The notes: generated from the sequence alone by a model not told the origin. Positions 10,801-23,711 are shown, counted from the stretch's first letter. The stretch is DNA of 64,000 nt from Cerioporus squamosus (GCA_022592435.1 JABYQS010000067.1:62001-126000), one strand, 5' to 3'. Translations and numbers: made by a program.

Positions 10801-13330
10801 TGACGGGTCTTCTCACAGGAGGAGAGCCTTGCCTCACGCTTGAACATTCCCGGGAGACGGACAGAAGACAGACGACGAACGGCGGTCAAGTGGCGCACAC
10901 CGGGAAGAGCTACCAGTTCCGAGACTGCGCGGACTTCTGCGCGGCGGACGTCTGCTTGCCTGTGAGAGTCTCCAGCTACTGCATTTCATCGCTCATGCCG
11001 GTGTCTGTGTCGTATCCAGCGCGTTCAAAGCACTAGGCCTCCGCCGACAGTCAGCCCAACGACTGACTTGTAGAGAACACGCAGCGCTCTGCAGCTTGTT
11101 CCGAAGGCCAGCTGCATTTACAGGCATCGTCCCCCCGCCGGTGTTCTGGAGGCAAGGACGACTCCGGGACCTGGGAGGCGAGACAGTGGCAATGGTTTCA
11201 GCGTGCAACATCGAGATTCTCGACAGCAACTCCAAGCCGTTCCATGCAGAGGGGACGCTACCAAATTCGTCCCGGAACATTCACGGTACGTAACTTCCTC
11301 TCGTCATGAAGCGCAGTCGTGTTCCATCGCTGATACAATTCGCTCGCCAGTGAGAAAGACGTGCTGAGCGTGCGTAGACGTCTCCGGACCAGAGGAGCAC
11401 GGCCAGCCGGAACTTCGATCAAGTTGCGCTCTGCGGGTCGAGCCGCAGAGAAACTCCTACAGTGCAGCGAGGCACGCACAGCACATGGTCCACAAGCTCA
11501 TCGTAGCCCCTCACGGTCAAGTCGCGACTCGCACGTAGCGAGACCCTGAGATGCTGCAACAAACACCGGCTGGGAAGCTGGATCATGCCGAGCAACTCGG
11601 ACGCGAGTAGCCTCAAAGTCGCCACCGATTCTCGACCCCGACGCCGGCTCTGTGTTTGTCTCGCTGGGTCCTCGCCTGCTGGCGGATCACGATCTCAGCA
11701 TTCCTCGCCGAACCCGATGGTCACGGCGTCCTGATTTAGCCTGTAGCAAGTGAGTCGTGTCTCTCTGGGCATGCGTGTTGACAGCTCTAGTGACTCTATC
11801 GACTGCATACTCATCTGGCTAGAATGCAAGCGAGTTGTGTCGCGGCTCCATGCCGGCGATGGCCGTCCGTTCGCACGGAGTTTGTAGTTTAATACGCTGC
11901 TTCCTCGAGGCGGACACGGCTTCCGCCCCCCGACTTCGACTATGTGCCCGGCCAACTATCTCTCCGTTGCTTCTCCCGCCGCTGTCCGCTCCCTCTTATC
12001 TCCCACCGCTGTCAGGCTGACCAGCCCGCGCAAGCTACAGTTCATCTAGCGGCGCGACTTAAGCTGCGTCCAGTAGTTCGATAGGAAAGAGCGCAGCTTC
12101 GGAGCCCCTGAGATCGGTGTGTTTGCTTCAGCTCTGTCATACTGGCGTGTACTGACCGCATTCGAGCTGTCAGACAGGTGGTATCAACAGTGCACTCAGG
12201 CGGAGCACAGTTACGCAACACGTGTGTGCATTCAACCCTTCCGGACGTGCATCCATTGGGTCATTTCCCCTCCTGGATCCTCGCCCTCCACCATCGCTGG
12301 CCTCCAGATACACGCAGACGTGTTGCATCCCGCCCACTCGAGCTCCTCCGCACTGCGCCGAAGTCACGCAACTGGCTCCCAGGTCGGCAGAATACGACAT
12401 GCAAGATTTCCGGGCTGGCGCGTCGGAACTGCGTATCGTCTCCCGGACTGCGCCGAAGTGTTTCAAGTACCTCGTCCCGAGGCTTCGTCACGGTACGTGC
12501 AGCACTCCCGGTCGTGTTGCGCCAACGTATCGGGCTGCTTGACATCGTCTCCCAGCTATCTCCCACCAAGGATGTTCGAAGCTCGGTATGTGTCCTTCCC
12601 TGACTGTGCGCAGTCTTAGACTTACTGTACCGCGCCTTTGGTAGCCTTCGAGCCGTCGCTGGCGGCACGAACGTCGGCCGCGAGCATCTTCGCGCTCCCG
12701 GGTTGATCACAAGTGTCTCCCGGCTATCCCGGGATGTCTCGGCGTATCTGGGCGCGTCAGGATCTGCGTCACGATGTACACCTTCTCCCTCGACTTCAAA
12801 CTATACTACGCACCTGTCCTCTCTCCGCTGCACGTCCATACGAACGATTACGCTCCCGGACTGTGTTGGTCTGCATAGACTGGGCTCCCGGACATGTCGC
12901 CTAGCAATCTGGGTTTATCATTCCAGTCCACGAAGAGGCTTCGCTGTGAGCCTCCCGGCACGACTCTCCCGAGCATCTTCGAAGCGCGAGCCTGCAACCA
13001 ATCAGATTGCGCCGCCAGAGCGTGAAGCTCCAGTCGAGGCTCAGTACTGGGAGGCTCGTTGCGGGTGTCAGCAAGCATGTGAGAGAGTGGTGGTTCAGGT
13101 CGCGCGGCGATCCCGATTCAGTAACCTAAGCGCTCGCGAGTCGCTGATGTCGGGCACATTCAAGCGGCCGTTGTGTAGTGCCGTCCGTCCGTCGTATTTA
13201 GAGCTGTACTAGATACATGATTGCAATGAAACACACGACCCTATGCTCCTGCCCATCTGACGAGCTCCCGTCCAGGTCCCTGGTCCTCCCTCCGTCCCCG
13301 CCGACGCGCCCGCCACCTACGCCGCGCGAG

Positions 13331-13405
13331 ACGGCTGCCCGATACGTACACACGAGACTGCTATGGATAACGGCTGCCCAATACGTGCACACAAGACTGC
13401 TGTGA
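13331..13405. repeat. 39 bp minisatellite, two copies (R2)
   Basis: Same 39 bp unit as in R1, two imperfect tandem copies. Confidence 0.85.
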
Positions 13406-13448
13406 ACGAGACTGAGGCATTCGATTGATCTGGAGTCTGCGCCTTTAT

Positions 13449-14728
13449 ATGGCCGGCGCCATGACTCCTGCACACTCCCCCTCCTTTTCGCCCTCGCGCG
13501 GCCATACTCAGGCCAGCAATGCGACCCATCGATTCTCCGCCCCCTCGAAGAAGCAAGCGATCTCGGACGTAGAGCTGCAAATCGAGCAGCGGGAACACGA
13601 GATCACTACTCTGAAGGAGAAGGTCGCAGCTGAGAACCAAGCCGCAAACTTGGAGAAGCAGAACGAGTGGATCGCTGAGAGAAGGAGTAAGCTTCGTCCT
13701 ATCTAGTGTTTACTTAACTATCCGCTGACTGTCGTTTAGACAATTCGGGAAGTCCGGCACCCATATGACTTCAAGAAAGCGGACATCAACCAGCTGAGAA
13801 GCAAGGCGCAGGAGCTCGAGAACCAACAGAAGGGTATGAAGAAGAAAGTCAACCCCAAGTCGGCTCACATGCTCGAAGAGTGCGTTCCTTGCGTGTACGC
13901 TGAACGTGTTGCTGACAAAGTGGATCAGTGTGGAGAAGAACGAGACCCAACTCAACAAGATGATCCAACAAGTGCTGAGCGACAAACAGCGGATGTTGGA
14001 GACCATCGACAACCTCGACCGCCACAAGCGGGAGGCTGTGGAGACGACTTGGACGAAGGTCAACGGGTACGTCGTTCCACCACCGGCTCCCCTCTGCCAC
14101 CTTGCGCCCCCAGGCTGACATCCATGCTCTGTAGTGACTTCGGTGCTATCTTCGCGGAGCTCCTCCCAGGCAACTTCGCCAAGCTGCAGCCGCCAGAGGG
14201 TCAGGACCTCATGCAGGGTCTCGAGGTCAAGGTCCGCTTGGGCACTGTATGGAAGCAGTCTCTCACGGAGCTCAGTGGTGGTCAGCGGTGAGTCTCCATC
14301 TATGCGCACACGACATGCTTGTTCGAGTTTTTCCCCCGTACTCCTTCCCACCGCGCCCACGTTCCTGACCCTGCTCGCTGACACGGCTTCCCCAGGTCAC
14401 TTATCGCGCTCTCCCTGATCATGTCCCTGCTGCAGTTCAAGCCCGCGCCGATGTACATCCTGGACGAGATTGACGCCGCCTGGACCTGTCGCACACGCAG
14501 CACATCGGCCAGCTCTTCCGCACGCGCTCAAGGGCTCGCAGTCATCGTCGTCTCGCTCAAGGAGGGCCTCTTCACGAACGCGAACGTCCTCTTCCGCACG
14601 CGCTTCCGCGACGGGACGTCTATCGTCGAGCGCACTGCGAACCGCTCGGCGTCGGCGCTGTACAGAGCGCCGCGGGCCGCCATGAGGACGACGAGAACGT
14701 GCCGCCGGGGCGGAGGGCCAGGCGGTAG
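13449..14728 (+). pseudogene. SMC2 C-terminal fragment, frameshifted (R2 copy)
   Basis: R2 version of the fragment. It has a 3-base deletion near 13,614 that removes one Lys in frame. Frame-breaking losses follow near 13,676, 14,478, 14,525, 14,540 and 14,660. The last exon, with Walker B and the following H-loop region, is the worst hit, so the ATPase half-site is destroyed. The signature-motif exon (to about 14,287) is intact. Confidence 0.85.
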
Positions 14729-15075
14729 TGTGCAGGCTGTCGGTGCTAGGCTGCTTCGCTTTCGTTCGCTGTTCGCTGAGATCCTTCTAGCTCGTGTATT
14801 ACTGCTTGGTTGCGCCGGCCCCGAGGGCCATGATGACAGCGATGTGTACTTTACCTCTTGTTGTACTAGGATAGTGTAGAGTCTGATTCCCGCCGCTTCC
14901 GTTCGCTTCTCCAGTTGCGCTTTGGCAGCATCCCGTCGAAGTCTGTGGAGGGGACATCAGGAGAGGTGGTGCGTAGAGCAGCTCCATGTGCGTCTCGGTC
15001 TCTACGGACATGGCTTGGCATATGCGTCCTCGTTCCGCGCAGGGATAACGTATATGTCAAAGTCGAGGATTGATA

Positions 15076-15542
15076 TTACTGCACCAGAAGTGTAACAGCC
15101 ATCGCATACAGGCCATGGCGACGTAGGGAGAAAGGCGCTCTCCTGCGCAGCGGTACCGGATCGACAGTGACGGCGCGCGCGAATCGTTGAAAGTGAGGGA
15201 GGCCATCGTCAAGTACTGGGAGGCCTCACAGATGACTAGTAACTGGCTCACCTATGCGAGCAGACATCCAGAATAAGCCAGGAAACCTGTGCATGCGCGA
15301 GACAACCAAGACTGTAAGCACTGACGTTCGCGGGATGGGGCGCGGGGAACGGCGGACATGGACGTACCCCTCCTTGTTCCGGTCGATGAGGCGCGGCGCG
15401 ACAGCACGAACGTACGTGCATGTGCAGATGAGGAGAAGGATGACGAGCAGGAGGGATTGGAAGTTGAATAAAGCCGACTGTACGACGACAGACATATGGG
15501 GTTTCCGAGCGTGTTATGCCAGAGATTCGTAGCACGCACCAT
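15076..15542 (-). pseudogene. Kish (KSH1/TMEM167) homologue, C-terminus frameshifted (R2 copy)
   Basis: Carries the same one-base loss in the last exon as R1 (near 15,107). In exon 3, bases near 15,283 have shifted without loss of frame and change a conserved Leu to Pro. The first three exons are otherwise as in R3/R4. Confidence 0.75.
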
Positions 15543-15725
15543 GGCTCTCAACTGCTCACACAGCTCCTTCAGTATGCACCTAGTAGCTCTCCAGATTTCC
15601 TTGACGTCGTGAGATTCGTAGATGTTGTGGCAGGACGAGATGAAGGTCGTGGACAAGACGCTGTTGCGGACATTGCGACACGACCTGGACAGAGACGAGA
15701 CGGTCTCCCGAGTTCGATCAATCGT

Positions 15726-15733
15726 TGACGTCA
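15726..15733. promoter_or_regulatory. TGACGTCA (ATF/CREB-type) motif, left end of R3
   Basis: Perfect palindromic bZIP site 184 bp upstream of the R2 Kish start codon, just across the unit junction. Confidence 0.5.
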
Positions 15734-18700
15734 CGCGCTCTCGCTCTTGCTCTCTTCTGTCCCTGGCTCTCGTCGTCGCGCGCTCCTCTCCCTGGGGCCG
15801 CTCGCCAGCTGGACTCTATCAGAAGCGTCTCTCTCAGCTTGCCACTCGCACTCGCACTCGCTCGAGCATAGTCGCTCATGCGCCGGACGGTCTTCGCAGT
15901 GAGCTCTGCCCCGTATACGCTCAGAGCACGTCCCACGGCGGGTGTCCCAAGTATGCCAAGCGATTCTCGATGTGCAGCTAGGAGGGACGCACACACTTCG
16001 GACTGTCAGTCCTGTCGTCTCTGCAACCGTCTCGACTCGCAGCCCCTCAAGCCACGACTGTGCGCACACCATAGGCCCATAGAAGTACACACAGTGCGTT
16101 CCCTACGCGCTGCTTACGGAAATTCGCTCACTTCTGCCCCTCGCACCAGCTCGCACCGTATACACACTGTCTGATACTGAACACCCCACCCCTGCGCTCG
16201 ACGGCCGTCTTGTGTGCGCTCCCGAGTCCGCCCTGTTATGTATCACGCCAGGGTGCGCATTCCAATCACCTTGGCGCCATCGGATCGATTTCAATTTGCA
16301 TCTCGCCATCCAACCGTGACACTCCTAGACGATCTGTCCTCCCAGCCGCGGCTCGTCAGTCAAGCAGACAGCCGAGTCTCTCTCCATACCCCGCGCCGCA
16401 CTCGTCGATTAGGAAGTCCACCCCCTCCGAATCGCGCACGCCGACGCATGTCCCGGGATCTCGTGTATTGCCGTTGGTCGAGCTGACAGAAGCTCTATAC
16501 AAACTACGCCTCAACAGCGCGCCGAGATCGCTCAAGAGGCCCCAATACGGTGCATCCCCACTCTGCTGCCGCCGCTCGCCCGCGGCGCTCTTCCCCCTTG
16601 TCCATCACGACGGCCGTTCTCTTGCTTCCGCCGCGACTCCCGCCTTCCCAGCAATCCGATGCCGGGTCCTGCATAGCGTCCCACTCACGGCGCAATCGGA
16701 AATCAGCCACGCAGAACGAATCGTCCGCAGGCAGGGAGTGCACACCGACATTAGCAGTGTATGCGAGGAAGCCGTACGCATGCTGCCTTCTCCTGGAAGG
16801 TTTCGATCTGCAAACAGATCACGACCTCGCACACCCACTCCGTCCTCAGCGTATCGCACTTCGCTGCAAGTCAAAGGCCCGCGAATCCGCCTCAGGAGGA
16901 CGAGGCGCGCTGAGTCTCAAACGCAGTGTGCGCGCCTGCAAGCCAGCTGTTTCGGGAGACGTACGCGACCTCGAAACACGTCGCCCCACACGGAGGTGCT
17001 GATGCCGCATACTCCGGGACACCTGCGCACCCCCTCGGCACGACTGCGGCCGGGAGCGTACACTGCGGACTACTATTCGTGCATCAGCTTTGTCGACAGC
17101 TCTCAATATATTTTCTTCCCTCCCGAAGCTGAGAGCCTGAACAGTCGGTCAGCATGTGGCGAAGTCCGCGCGCGCGCACAAATGACCATACTCAGCGATC
17201 TTGACCGATGCGTTGCGACAGACAGGACCTTCTCGATCCTGAAGGAGCCTTTCCGTGAGTCTCGTCACACTCACTCGCACATGAATGAATGCTTACGCGC
17301 GCTCTATTTGTGCATGATTCCGCAAGTGTTTCTTGAATTGTTGAGTCCTCATGAATGGTCTGGGACAAGACGCAAAGTGAGCAAACCCAAGTACCCGCGA
17401 TGGCCGGAAGACGGCTTATGGAGAAGGTGAGTTCCCTTGCACTACCGCGGAACGTCCCTGATGACTGTCGTGATGTCGCACCAGTGCATGCGGGGGTCAT
17501 CTTGCGGCTGCTCAGCACGGGAGCCGCTACCTGGGAGAAGAAGAGACGCGGTCAGCAAGAGCCTCTGACCCGGAACGACGGAGAAGGGCACGCCTCCAGC
17601 GGCGTCCGATGTGGTCGACCACTCACCAGGATCCCTTCTAACGAGTACGAGATACCGGCAGACAAACGACGAGCAGGAGGGATGAGAGCGGCGAGGCGAT
17701 TGAAGATGGGAGAGTCGCGTCGGGAGCGGCAAGGGACGCTGCTGACGCGTAGCACTCACAGGACAGGCTTATAGCCACATCGCCTGCTCCCGCTGACGTG
17801 TCTCTGCATGCCACCGAGTACCCGGACGCGCCTACGTTCACGGACATCCCGCTCGGAGTCCGGACCTCAGCACGCCGCTCGACATCGCACGCCGGTGCAG
17901 TGTGCTTCCATCTTCAAGCGTCCTCTGTCAGCTCGAAGCTCGTCCCCAGTGCTCCCTGCGAGACCGGTCGCGATGAAGTCGAGTGATACACTGGTAGCGG
18001 CGAGAGATGGAACCTCTCTGGCGACGGCACGCTGACCCCATGAAACGCTACTCACCGAGCACCAGGTGTTTCCGATGCAACCCCGGGCATCAGCGCGGCG
18101 GCGTCCTTCTCGTCAAGAGCCGCGGCCCGCAGACTTGCTGTCCCACAGACGTGCAGGATGTGTCGCAAGCTGACCGCTGTGTCTGGTACGTGACTGTTTT
18201 CAAATTTAACGTTCCCGGGAGGGTTCAATGCTCATAATTTCGCCATCAGACGGGAAGACGAACTGCCTGTTCAGTCGTCGCTCCAGGTCGCACGTCTCTA
18301 CTCGGACGTTCGCGTCGGACAATGACTCGGAGGTCTTCGAGAGGTGCGTCATGCGAGTGTTCGCTGCTTTGTTGAACTGGCTAATTGCGACCGGTGCTCT
18401 CAGGAGTCTGGGGCACCTCGTGCTGCTTCTCCCAGAGGAGGCTTCAGGATCGCTGAGTTCGGTCCTTTGGATGAAACGCACGCTGGGGTCCGGGAGCCGG
18501 TGTCGCTGAACGTGTTCCATCGCTACGACTTGCCCTTTCTGCCCTCGAGACTCAAGATTGAACCGAAACGATTCGGGCGCGGATAGGGAACGTCGCGAGG
18601 GATGCGTACGTTTAGATCGAGTCTCCACATTCAGTAGGTGCTTCGTCATACGCACAGCATGCATGGATTGATCTGAGCCATGACGGGTCTTCTCACAGGG

Positions 18701-21243
18701 AGGAGAGCCTGCCCTCACGCTTGAACATTCCCGGGAGACGGACCAGAAGACAGACGACGAACGGCGGTCCAAGTGGCGCACACCGGGAAGCTACCAGTTC
18801 CGAGACTGCGCGGACTTCAGCGCGGCGGACGTCTAGCTTGCCTGTGAGAGTCTCCCAGCTACTGCATTTCATCGCTCATGCCGGTGTCTGTGTCGTATCC
18901 AGCGCGTTCAAAGCACTAGGCCTCCGCCGACAGTCAGCCCAACGACTGACTTGTAGAGAACACGCAGCGCTCTGCAGCTTGTTCCGAAGGCCAGCTGCAT
19001 TTACAGGCATCGTCCCCCCGCCGGTGTTCTGGAGGCAAGGACGACTCCTGGAGGCGAGACAGTGGCAATGGTTTCAGCGTGCAACATTGAGATTATCGAC
19101 AGCAACTCCAAGCCGTTCCATGCAGAGGGGACGCTACCAAATTCGTCCCGGAACATTCAGCACGGTACGTAACTTCCTCTCGTCATGAAGTGCAGTCGTG
19201 TTCCATCGCTGATACAATTCGCTCGCCAGTGAGAAAGACGTGCTGAGCGTGCGTAGACGTCTCCGGACCAGAGGAGCACGGCCAACCGGAACTTCGATCA
19301 AGTTGCGCTCTGCGGGTCGAGCCGCAGAGAAACTCCTACAGTGCAGCGAGGCACGCACAGCACATGGTCCACAAGCTCATCGTAGCCCCTCACGGTCAAG
19401 TCGCGACTCGCACGTAGCGAGACCCTGAGATGCCTGCAACCAAACACCGGCTGGGAAGCTGGATGCCGAGCAACTCGGACGCGAGTAGCCTCAAGACAGG
19501 TCGCCACCGATTCTCGACCCCGACGCCGGCTCTGTGTTTGTCTCGCTGGGTCCTCGCCTGCTGGCGGATCACGATCTCAGCATTCCTCGCCGAACCCGAT
19601 GGTCACGGCGTCCTGATTTAGCCTGTAGCAAGTGAGTCGTGTCTCTCTGGGCATGCGTGTTGACAGCTCTAGTGACTCTATCGACTGCATACTCATCTGG
19701 CTAGAATGCAAGCGAGTTGTGTCGCGGCTCCATGCCGGCGATGGCCGTCCGTTCGCACGGAGTTTTTGTAGTTTAATACGCTGCTTCCTCGAGGCGGACA
19801 CGGCTTCTCCGCCCCCCGACTTCGACTATGTGCCCGGCCAACTATCTCTCCGTTGCATCTCCCGCCCGCTGTCCGCTCCCTCTTATCTCCCACACGCTGT
19901 CAGGCTGACCCATGCCCGCGCTACAAGCTACAGTTCATCTAGCGGCGCGACCTTCAGCTGCGCTTCCAGTTCCTCGATAGGATCAAGAGCGCAGCTTCGG
20001 AGCCCCTTGAGATCGGTGCGTTTGCTTCTCAGCTATGTCACTACTGGCGTGTACTGACCGCATTCGAGCTGTCAGACAGGTGGTATCAACAGTGCACTCA
20101 GGCGAGCTCACAGTTTCACGCAACACGTCTGTGTGCATTCAACGCTTCCGGACGTGCATCCGTTGGGTCATTTCCCCTCCTGGATCCTCGCCCTCCACCA
20201 TCGCTGGCCTCCCAGATACACGCAGACGTGTTGCATCCCGCCCACTCGAGCTCCTCCGCACTGCGCCAAAGTCCCGCAAGTGGCTCCCAGGTCGGCAGAA
20301 TACGACATGGAAGATTTTCCGGGCTGGCGCGTCGGAACTGCGTATCGTCTCCCGGACTGCGCCGAAGTGTTTCAAGTACCTCGTCCCGAGCCTTTCGTCA
20401 CGGTACGTGCAGCACCTCCCGGTCGTGTTGCGCAAACGTATCCCGGCTGCTTGACGTCGTCTCCCAGCTATCTCCCACCAAGGATGTTCGAAGCTCGGTA
20501 TGTGTCCTTCCCTGACTGTGCGCAGTTTAGACTTACTTGTACCGCGCCTTTGGTAGCCTTTCGAGCCGTCGCTGGCGGCACGAACGTCGGCCGCGAGCAT
20601 CTTCGCGCTCCCGGGTTGATCACAAGTGTCTCCCGGCTATCCCGGGATGTCTCGGCGTATCTGGGCGCGTCAGGATCTGCGTCACGATGTACACCTTCTC
20701 CCCTCGACTTCAAACTATACTACGCACCTGTCCCATCTCCGCTGCACGTCCATACGACGATTACGCTCCCGGACTGTGTTGGTCTGCATAGACTGGGCTC
20801 CCGGACATGTCGCCTAGCAATCTGGGTGTATCATTCCAGTCCACGAAGAGGCTTCGCTGTGAGCCTCCCGGCACGACTCTCCCGAGCATCTTCGAAAGCG
20901 CGAGCCTGCAATCAATCAGATTGCGCCGCCAGAGCGTGAAGCTCCAGTCGAGGCTCAGTACTGGGAGGCTCGTTGCGGGTGTCAGCAAGCATGTGAGAGA
21001 GTGGTGGTTCAGGTCGCGCGGCGATCCCGATTCAGTAACCTAAGCGCTCGCGAGTCGCTGATGTCGGGCACATTCAAGCGGCCGTGTAGTGCCGTCCGTC
21101 CGTCGTATTTAAGAGCTGTACTAGATACATGATTGCAATGAACAACACGACCCTATGCTCCTGCCCCGTCTGACGAGCTCTCGTCCAGGTCCCTCGTCCT
21201 CCCTCCGTCCCCGCCGACACGCCCGCCACCTACGCCGCGCGAG

Positions 21244-21357
21244 ACGGCTGCCCGATACGTACACACGAGACTGCTATGGACAACGGCTGCCCAATACGTG
21301 CACACAAGCCTGCTATGGACAACGGCTGCCCAATACGTGCACACAAGTCTGCTGTGA
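21244..21357. repeat. 39 bp minisatellite, three copies (R3)
   Basis: Same 39 bp unit, with one more copy than R1 and R2; about 45 bp upstream of the candidate start of the truncated SMC2. Confidence 0.85.
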
Positions 21358-21400
21358 ACGAGACTGAGGCATTCGATTGATCTGGGAGTCTGCGCCTTAT

Positions 21401-22705
21401 ATGGCCGGCGCCATGACTCCTGCACACTCCCCCTCCTTTTCGCCCTCGCGCGGCCATACTCAGGCCAGCAATGCGACCCATCGATTCTCCGCCCCCTCGA
21501 AGAAGCAAGCGATCTCGGACGTAGAGCTGCAAATCGAGCAGCGGGAACATGAGATCACTACTCTGAAGAAGGAGAAGGTCGCAGCTGAGAACCAAGCCGC
21601 AAACTTGGAGAAGCAGAACGAGTGGATCGCTGAAGAGAAGGAGTAAGCTTCGTCCTATCTAGTGTTTACTTAACTATCCGCTGACTGTCGTTTAGACAAT
21701 TCGGGAAGTCCGGCACCGCATATGACTTCAAGAAAGCGGACATCAACCAGCTGAGAAGCAAGGCGCAGGAGCTCGAGAACCAACAGAAGGGTATGAAGAA
21801 GAAAGTCAACCCCAAGTCGGCTCACATGCTCGAAGAGTGCGTTCCTTGCGTGTACGCTGAACGTGTTGCTGACAAAGTGGATCAGTGTGGAGAAGAACGA
21901 GACCCAACTCAACAAGATGATCCAACAAGTGCTGAGCGACAAACAGCGGATGTTGGAGACCATCGACAACCTCGACCGCCACAAGCGGGAGGCTGTGGAG
22001 ACGACTTGGACGAAGGTCAACGGGTACGTCGTTCCACCACCGGCTCCCCTCTGCCACCTTACGCCCCCAGGCTGACATCCATGCTCTGTAGTGACTTCGG
22101 TGCTATCTTCGCGGAGCTCCTCCCAGGCAACTTCGCCAAGCTGCAGCCGCCAGAAGGTCAGGACCTCATGCAGGGTCTTGAGGTCAAGGTCCGCTTGGGC
22201 ACTGTATGGAAGCAGTCTCTCACGGAGCTCAGTGGTGGTCAGCGGTGAGTCTCCATCTATGCGCACACGACATGCTTGTTCGAATTTTCCCCCCGTACTC
22301 CTTCCCACCGCGCCCACGTTCCTGACCCTGCTCGCTGATGAGTGACATCGCTGACACGGCTTCCCCAGGTCACTTATCGCGCTCTCCCTGATCATGTCCC
22401 TGCTGCAGTTCAAGCCCGCGCCGATGTACATCCTGGACGAGATTGACGCCGCCCTGGACCTGTCGCACACGCAGCACATCGGCCAGCTCTTCCGCACGCG
22501 CTTCAAGGGCTCGCAGTTCATCGTCGTCTCGCTCAAGGAGGGCCTCTTCACGAACGCGAACGTCCTCTTCCGCACGCGCTTCCGCGACGGGACGTCTATC
22601 GTCGAGCGCACTGTGAACCGCTCGGCGTCGGCGCTGTACCAGAGCGCCGCGGGCCGCCATGAGGACGACGAGAACGTGCCGCCGGGGCGGAGGGCCAGGC
22701 GGTAG
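21401..22705 (+). CDS. Truncated SMC2 (condensin ATPase), C-terminal third only (R3 copy)
   Basis: SMC2 pairs with SMC4 in condensin, which compacts mitotic chromosomes. Exons 21401-21642, 21696-21836, 21886-22023, 22092-22244, 22369-22705 give 336 residues from the ATG at 21401. From about residue 30 the sequence is SMC2: end of the second coiled coil, the [11 protein letters not shown] block, then signature LTELSGGQR, Walker [18 protein letters not shown] and [11 protein letters not shown]. Hinge, first coiled coil and Walker A head are absent; full SMC2 is about 1,200 residues. The first ~30 residues (Ser/Pro-rich) match nothing in SMC2, so the gene was cut inside the coiled coil and joined to foreign sequence. 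No start codon is proven. It could be a silent fragment or a short head-half protein. Confidence 0.8.
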
Positions 22706-23054
22706 TGTGCAGCCTGTCGGTGCTAGGCTTGCTTCGCTTTCGTTCGCTGTTCGCTGAGATCCTTCTAGCTCGTGTATTACTGCTTGGTTGCGCCGGCCCC
22801 GAGGGCCATGATGATAGCGACGTGTACTTTACCTCTTGTTGTACTAGGATAGTGTAGAGTCTGATTCCCGCCGCTTCCGTTCGCTTCTCCAGTTGCGCTT
22901 TGGCAGCATCTCGTCGAAGTCTGGTGGAAGGACCATCCAGGACAGGTGGTGCGTAGAGCAGCTCCATGTGCGTCCGATCTCTACGGACATGGCTTGGCAT
23001 ATGCGTCCTCGTTCCGCGCAGGGATAACGTATACGTCAAAGTCGAGGATTGATA

Positions 23055-23520
23055 TTACTGCACCAGAAGTGTAACAGCCATCGCAATACAGGCCATGGCG
23101 ACGTAGGGAGAAAGGCGCTCTCCTGCACAGCGGTACGAAATCGACAGTGACGGCGCGCGCGAATCGTTGAAGTGAGGGAGGCCATCGTTCAGTACTGGGA
23201 GGCCTCACAGATGACTAGCAACTGGCTCACCTATGCGAGCAGACATCCAGAATAAGCCCAGGAACCTGTGCATGCACGAGACAACCAAGACTGTAAGCAC
23301 TGACGTTTCGCGGGATGGGGCGCGGGGAACGGCGGACATGGACGTACCCTTCCTTGTTCCGGTCGATGAGGCGCGGCGCGACAGCACGAACGTACGTGCA
23401 TGTGCAGATGAGGAGAAGGATGACGAGCAGGAGGGATTGGAAGTTGAATAAAGCCGACTGTACGACGACAGACATGGGGTTTCCGAGCGTGTTATGCCAG
23501 AGATTCGTAGCACGCACCAT
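23055..23520 (-). CDS. KSH1: Kish homologue (KSH1/TMEM167), small Golgi secretory-pathway membrane protein (R3 copy)
   Basis: Four coding exons: 23520-23518 (the ATG alone), 23457-23348, 23265-23231, 23122-23055, giving 71 residues, the usual length of the family. The two hydrophobic segments ([19 protein letters not shown] and [12 protein letters not shown]) flank the conserved [23 protein letters not shown] core. Known: yeast Ksh1 is an essential small membrane protein needed early in the secretory pathway. A TGACGTCA motif lies 184 bp upstream of the start. Intron 1 is 2 nt shorter than in R4. Confidence 0.85.
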
Positions 23521-23703
23521 GGCTCTCCAACTGCTCACACAGCTCCTTCAGTATGCACCTAGTAGCTCTCCAGATTTCCTTGACGTCGTGAGATTCGTAG
23601 ATGTTGTGGCAGACGAGATGAAGGTCGTGGACAAGACGCTGTTGTGGACATTACGACACGACCTGGACAGAGACGAGACGGTCTCCCGAGTTCGATCAAT
23701 CGT

Positions 23704-23711
23704 TGACGTCA
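23704..23711. promoter_or_regulatory. TGACGTCA (ATF/CREB-type) motif, left end of R4
   Basis: Perfect palindromic bZIP site 184 bp upstream of the R3 Kish start codon, just across the unit junction. No such site follows R4. Confidence 0.5.

Larger units (their letters stand above)
7809..15662. repeat. Tandem array unit R2, 7,854 bp
   Basis: Second full copy of the direct repeat, lacking the transposon. It differs from the other copies by many scattered 1-2 base deletions, often in short homopolymers, for example around 10,480-10,640 and 14,470-14,670. These break the SMC2 and Kish frames. It has the two-copy minisatellite. The left ~5.6 kb (7809-13448) holds no gene I can support. Whether the indels are real decay or weak consensus quality cannot be told from the sequence. 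Confidence 0.9.
15663..23640. repeat. Tandem array unit R3, 7,978 bp, mosaic copy
   Basis: Third copy. From about 17,001 to about 20,525 it carries R1-specific variants (for example an 18-base segment near 18,158 that R2 and R4 lack). From about 20,703 onward it carries R4-specific variants: three-copy minisatellite, intact SMC2 and Kish frames, gatgatagcgacg near 22,810. The switch therefore lies between about 20,525 and 20,703. The left part, 15663-21400, holds no gene I can support apart from short coding-like fragments. Confidence 0.9.

Noticed and set aside
16210..17430. 406-codon open frame across the R2/R3 junction
   Set aside because: It is broken by indels in the equivalent places of the other units, is Arg/Ser/Pro-rich without motifs, and begins at a non-ATG codon.
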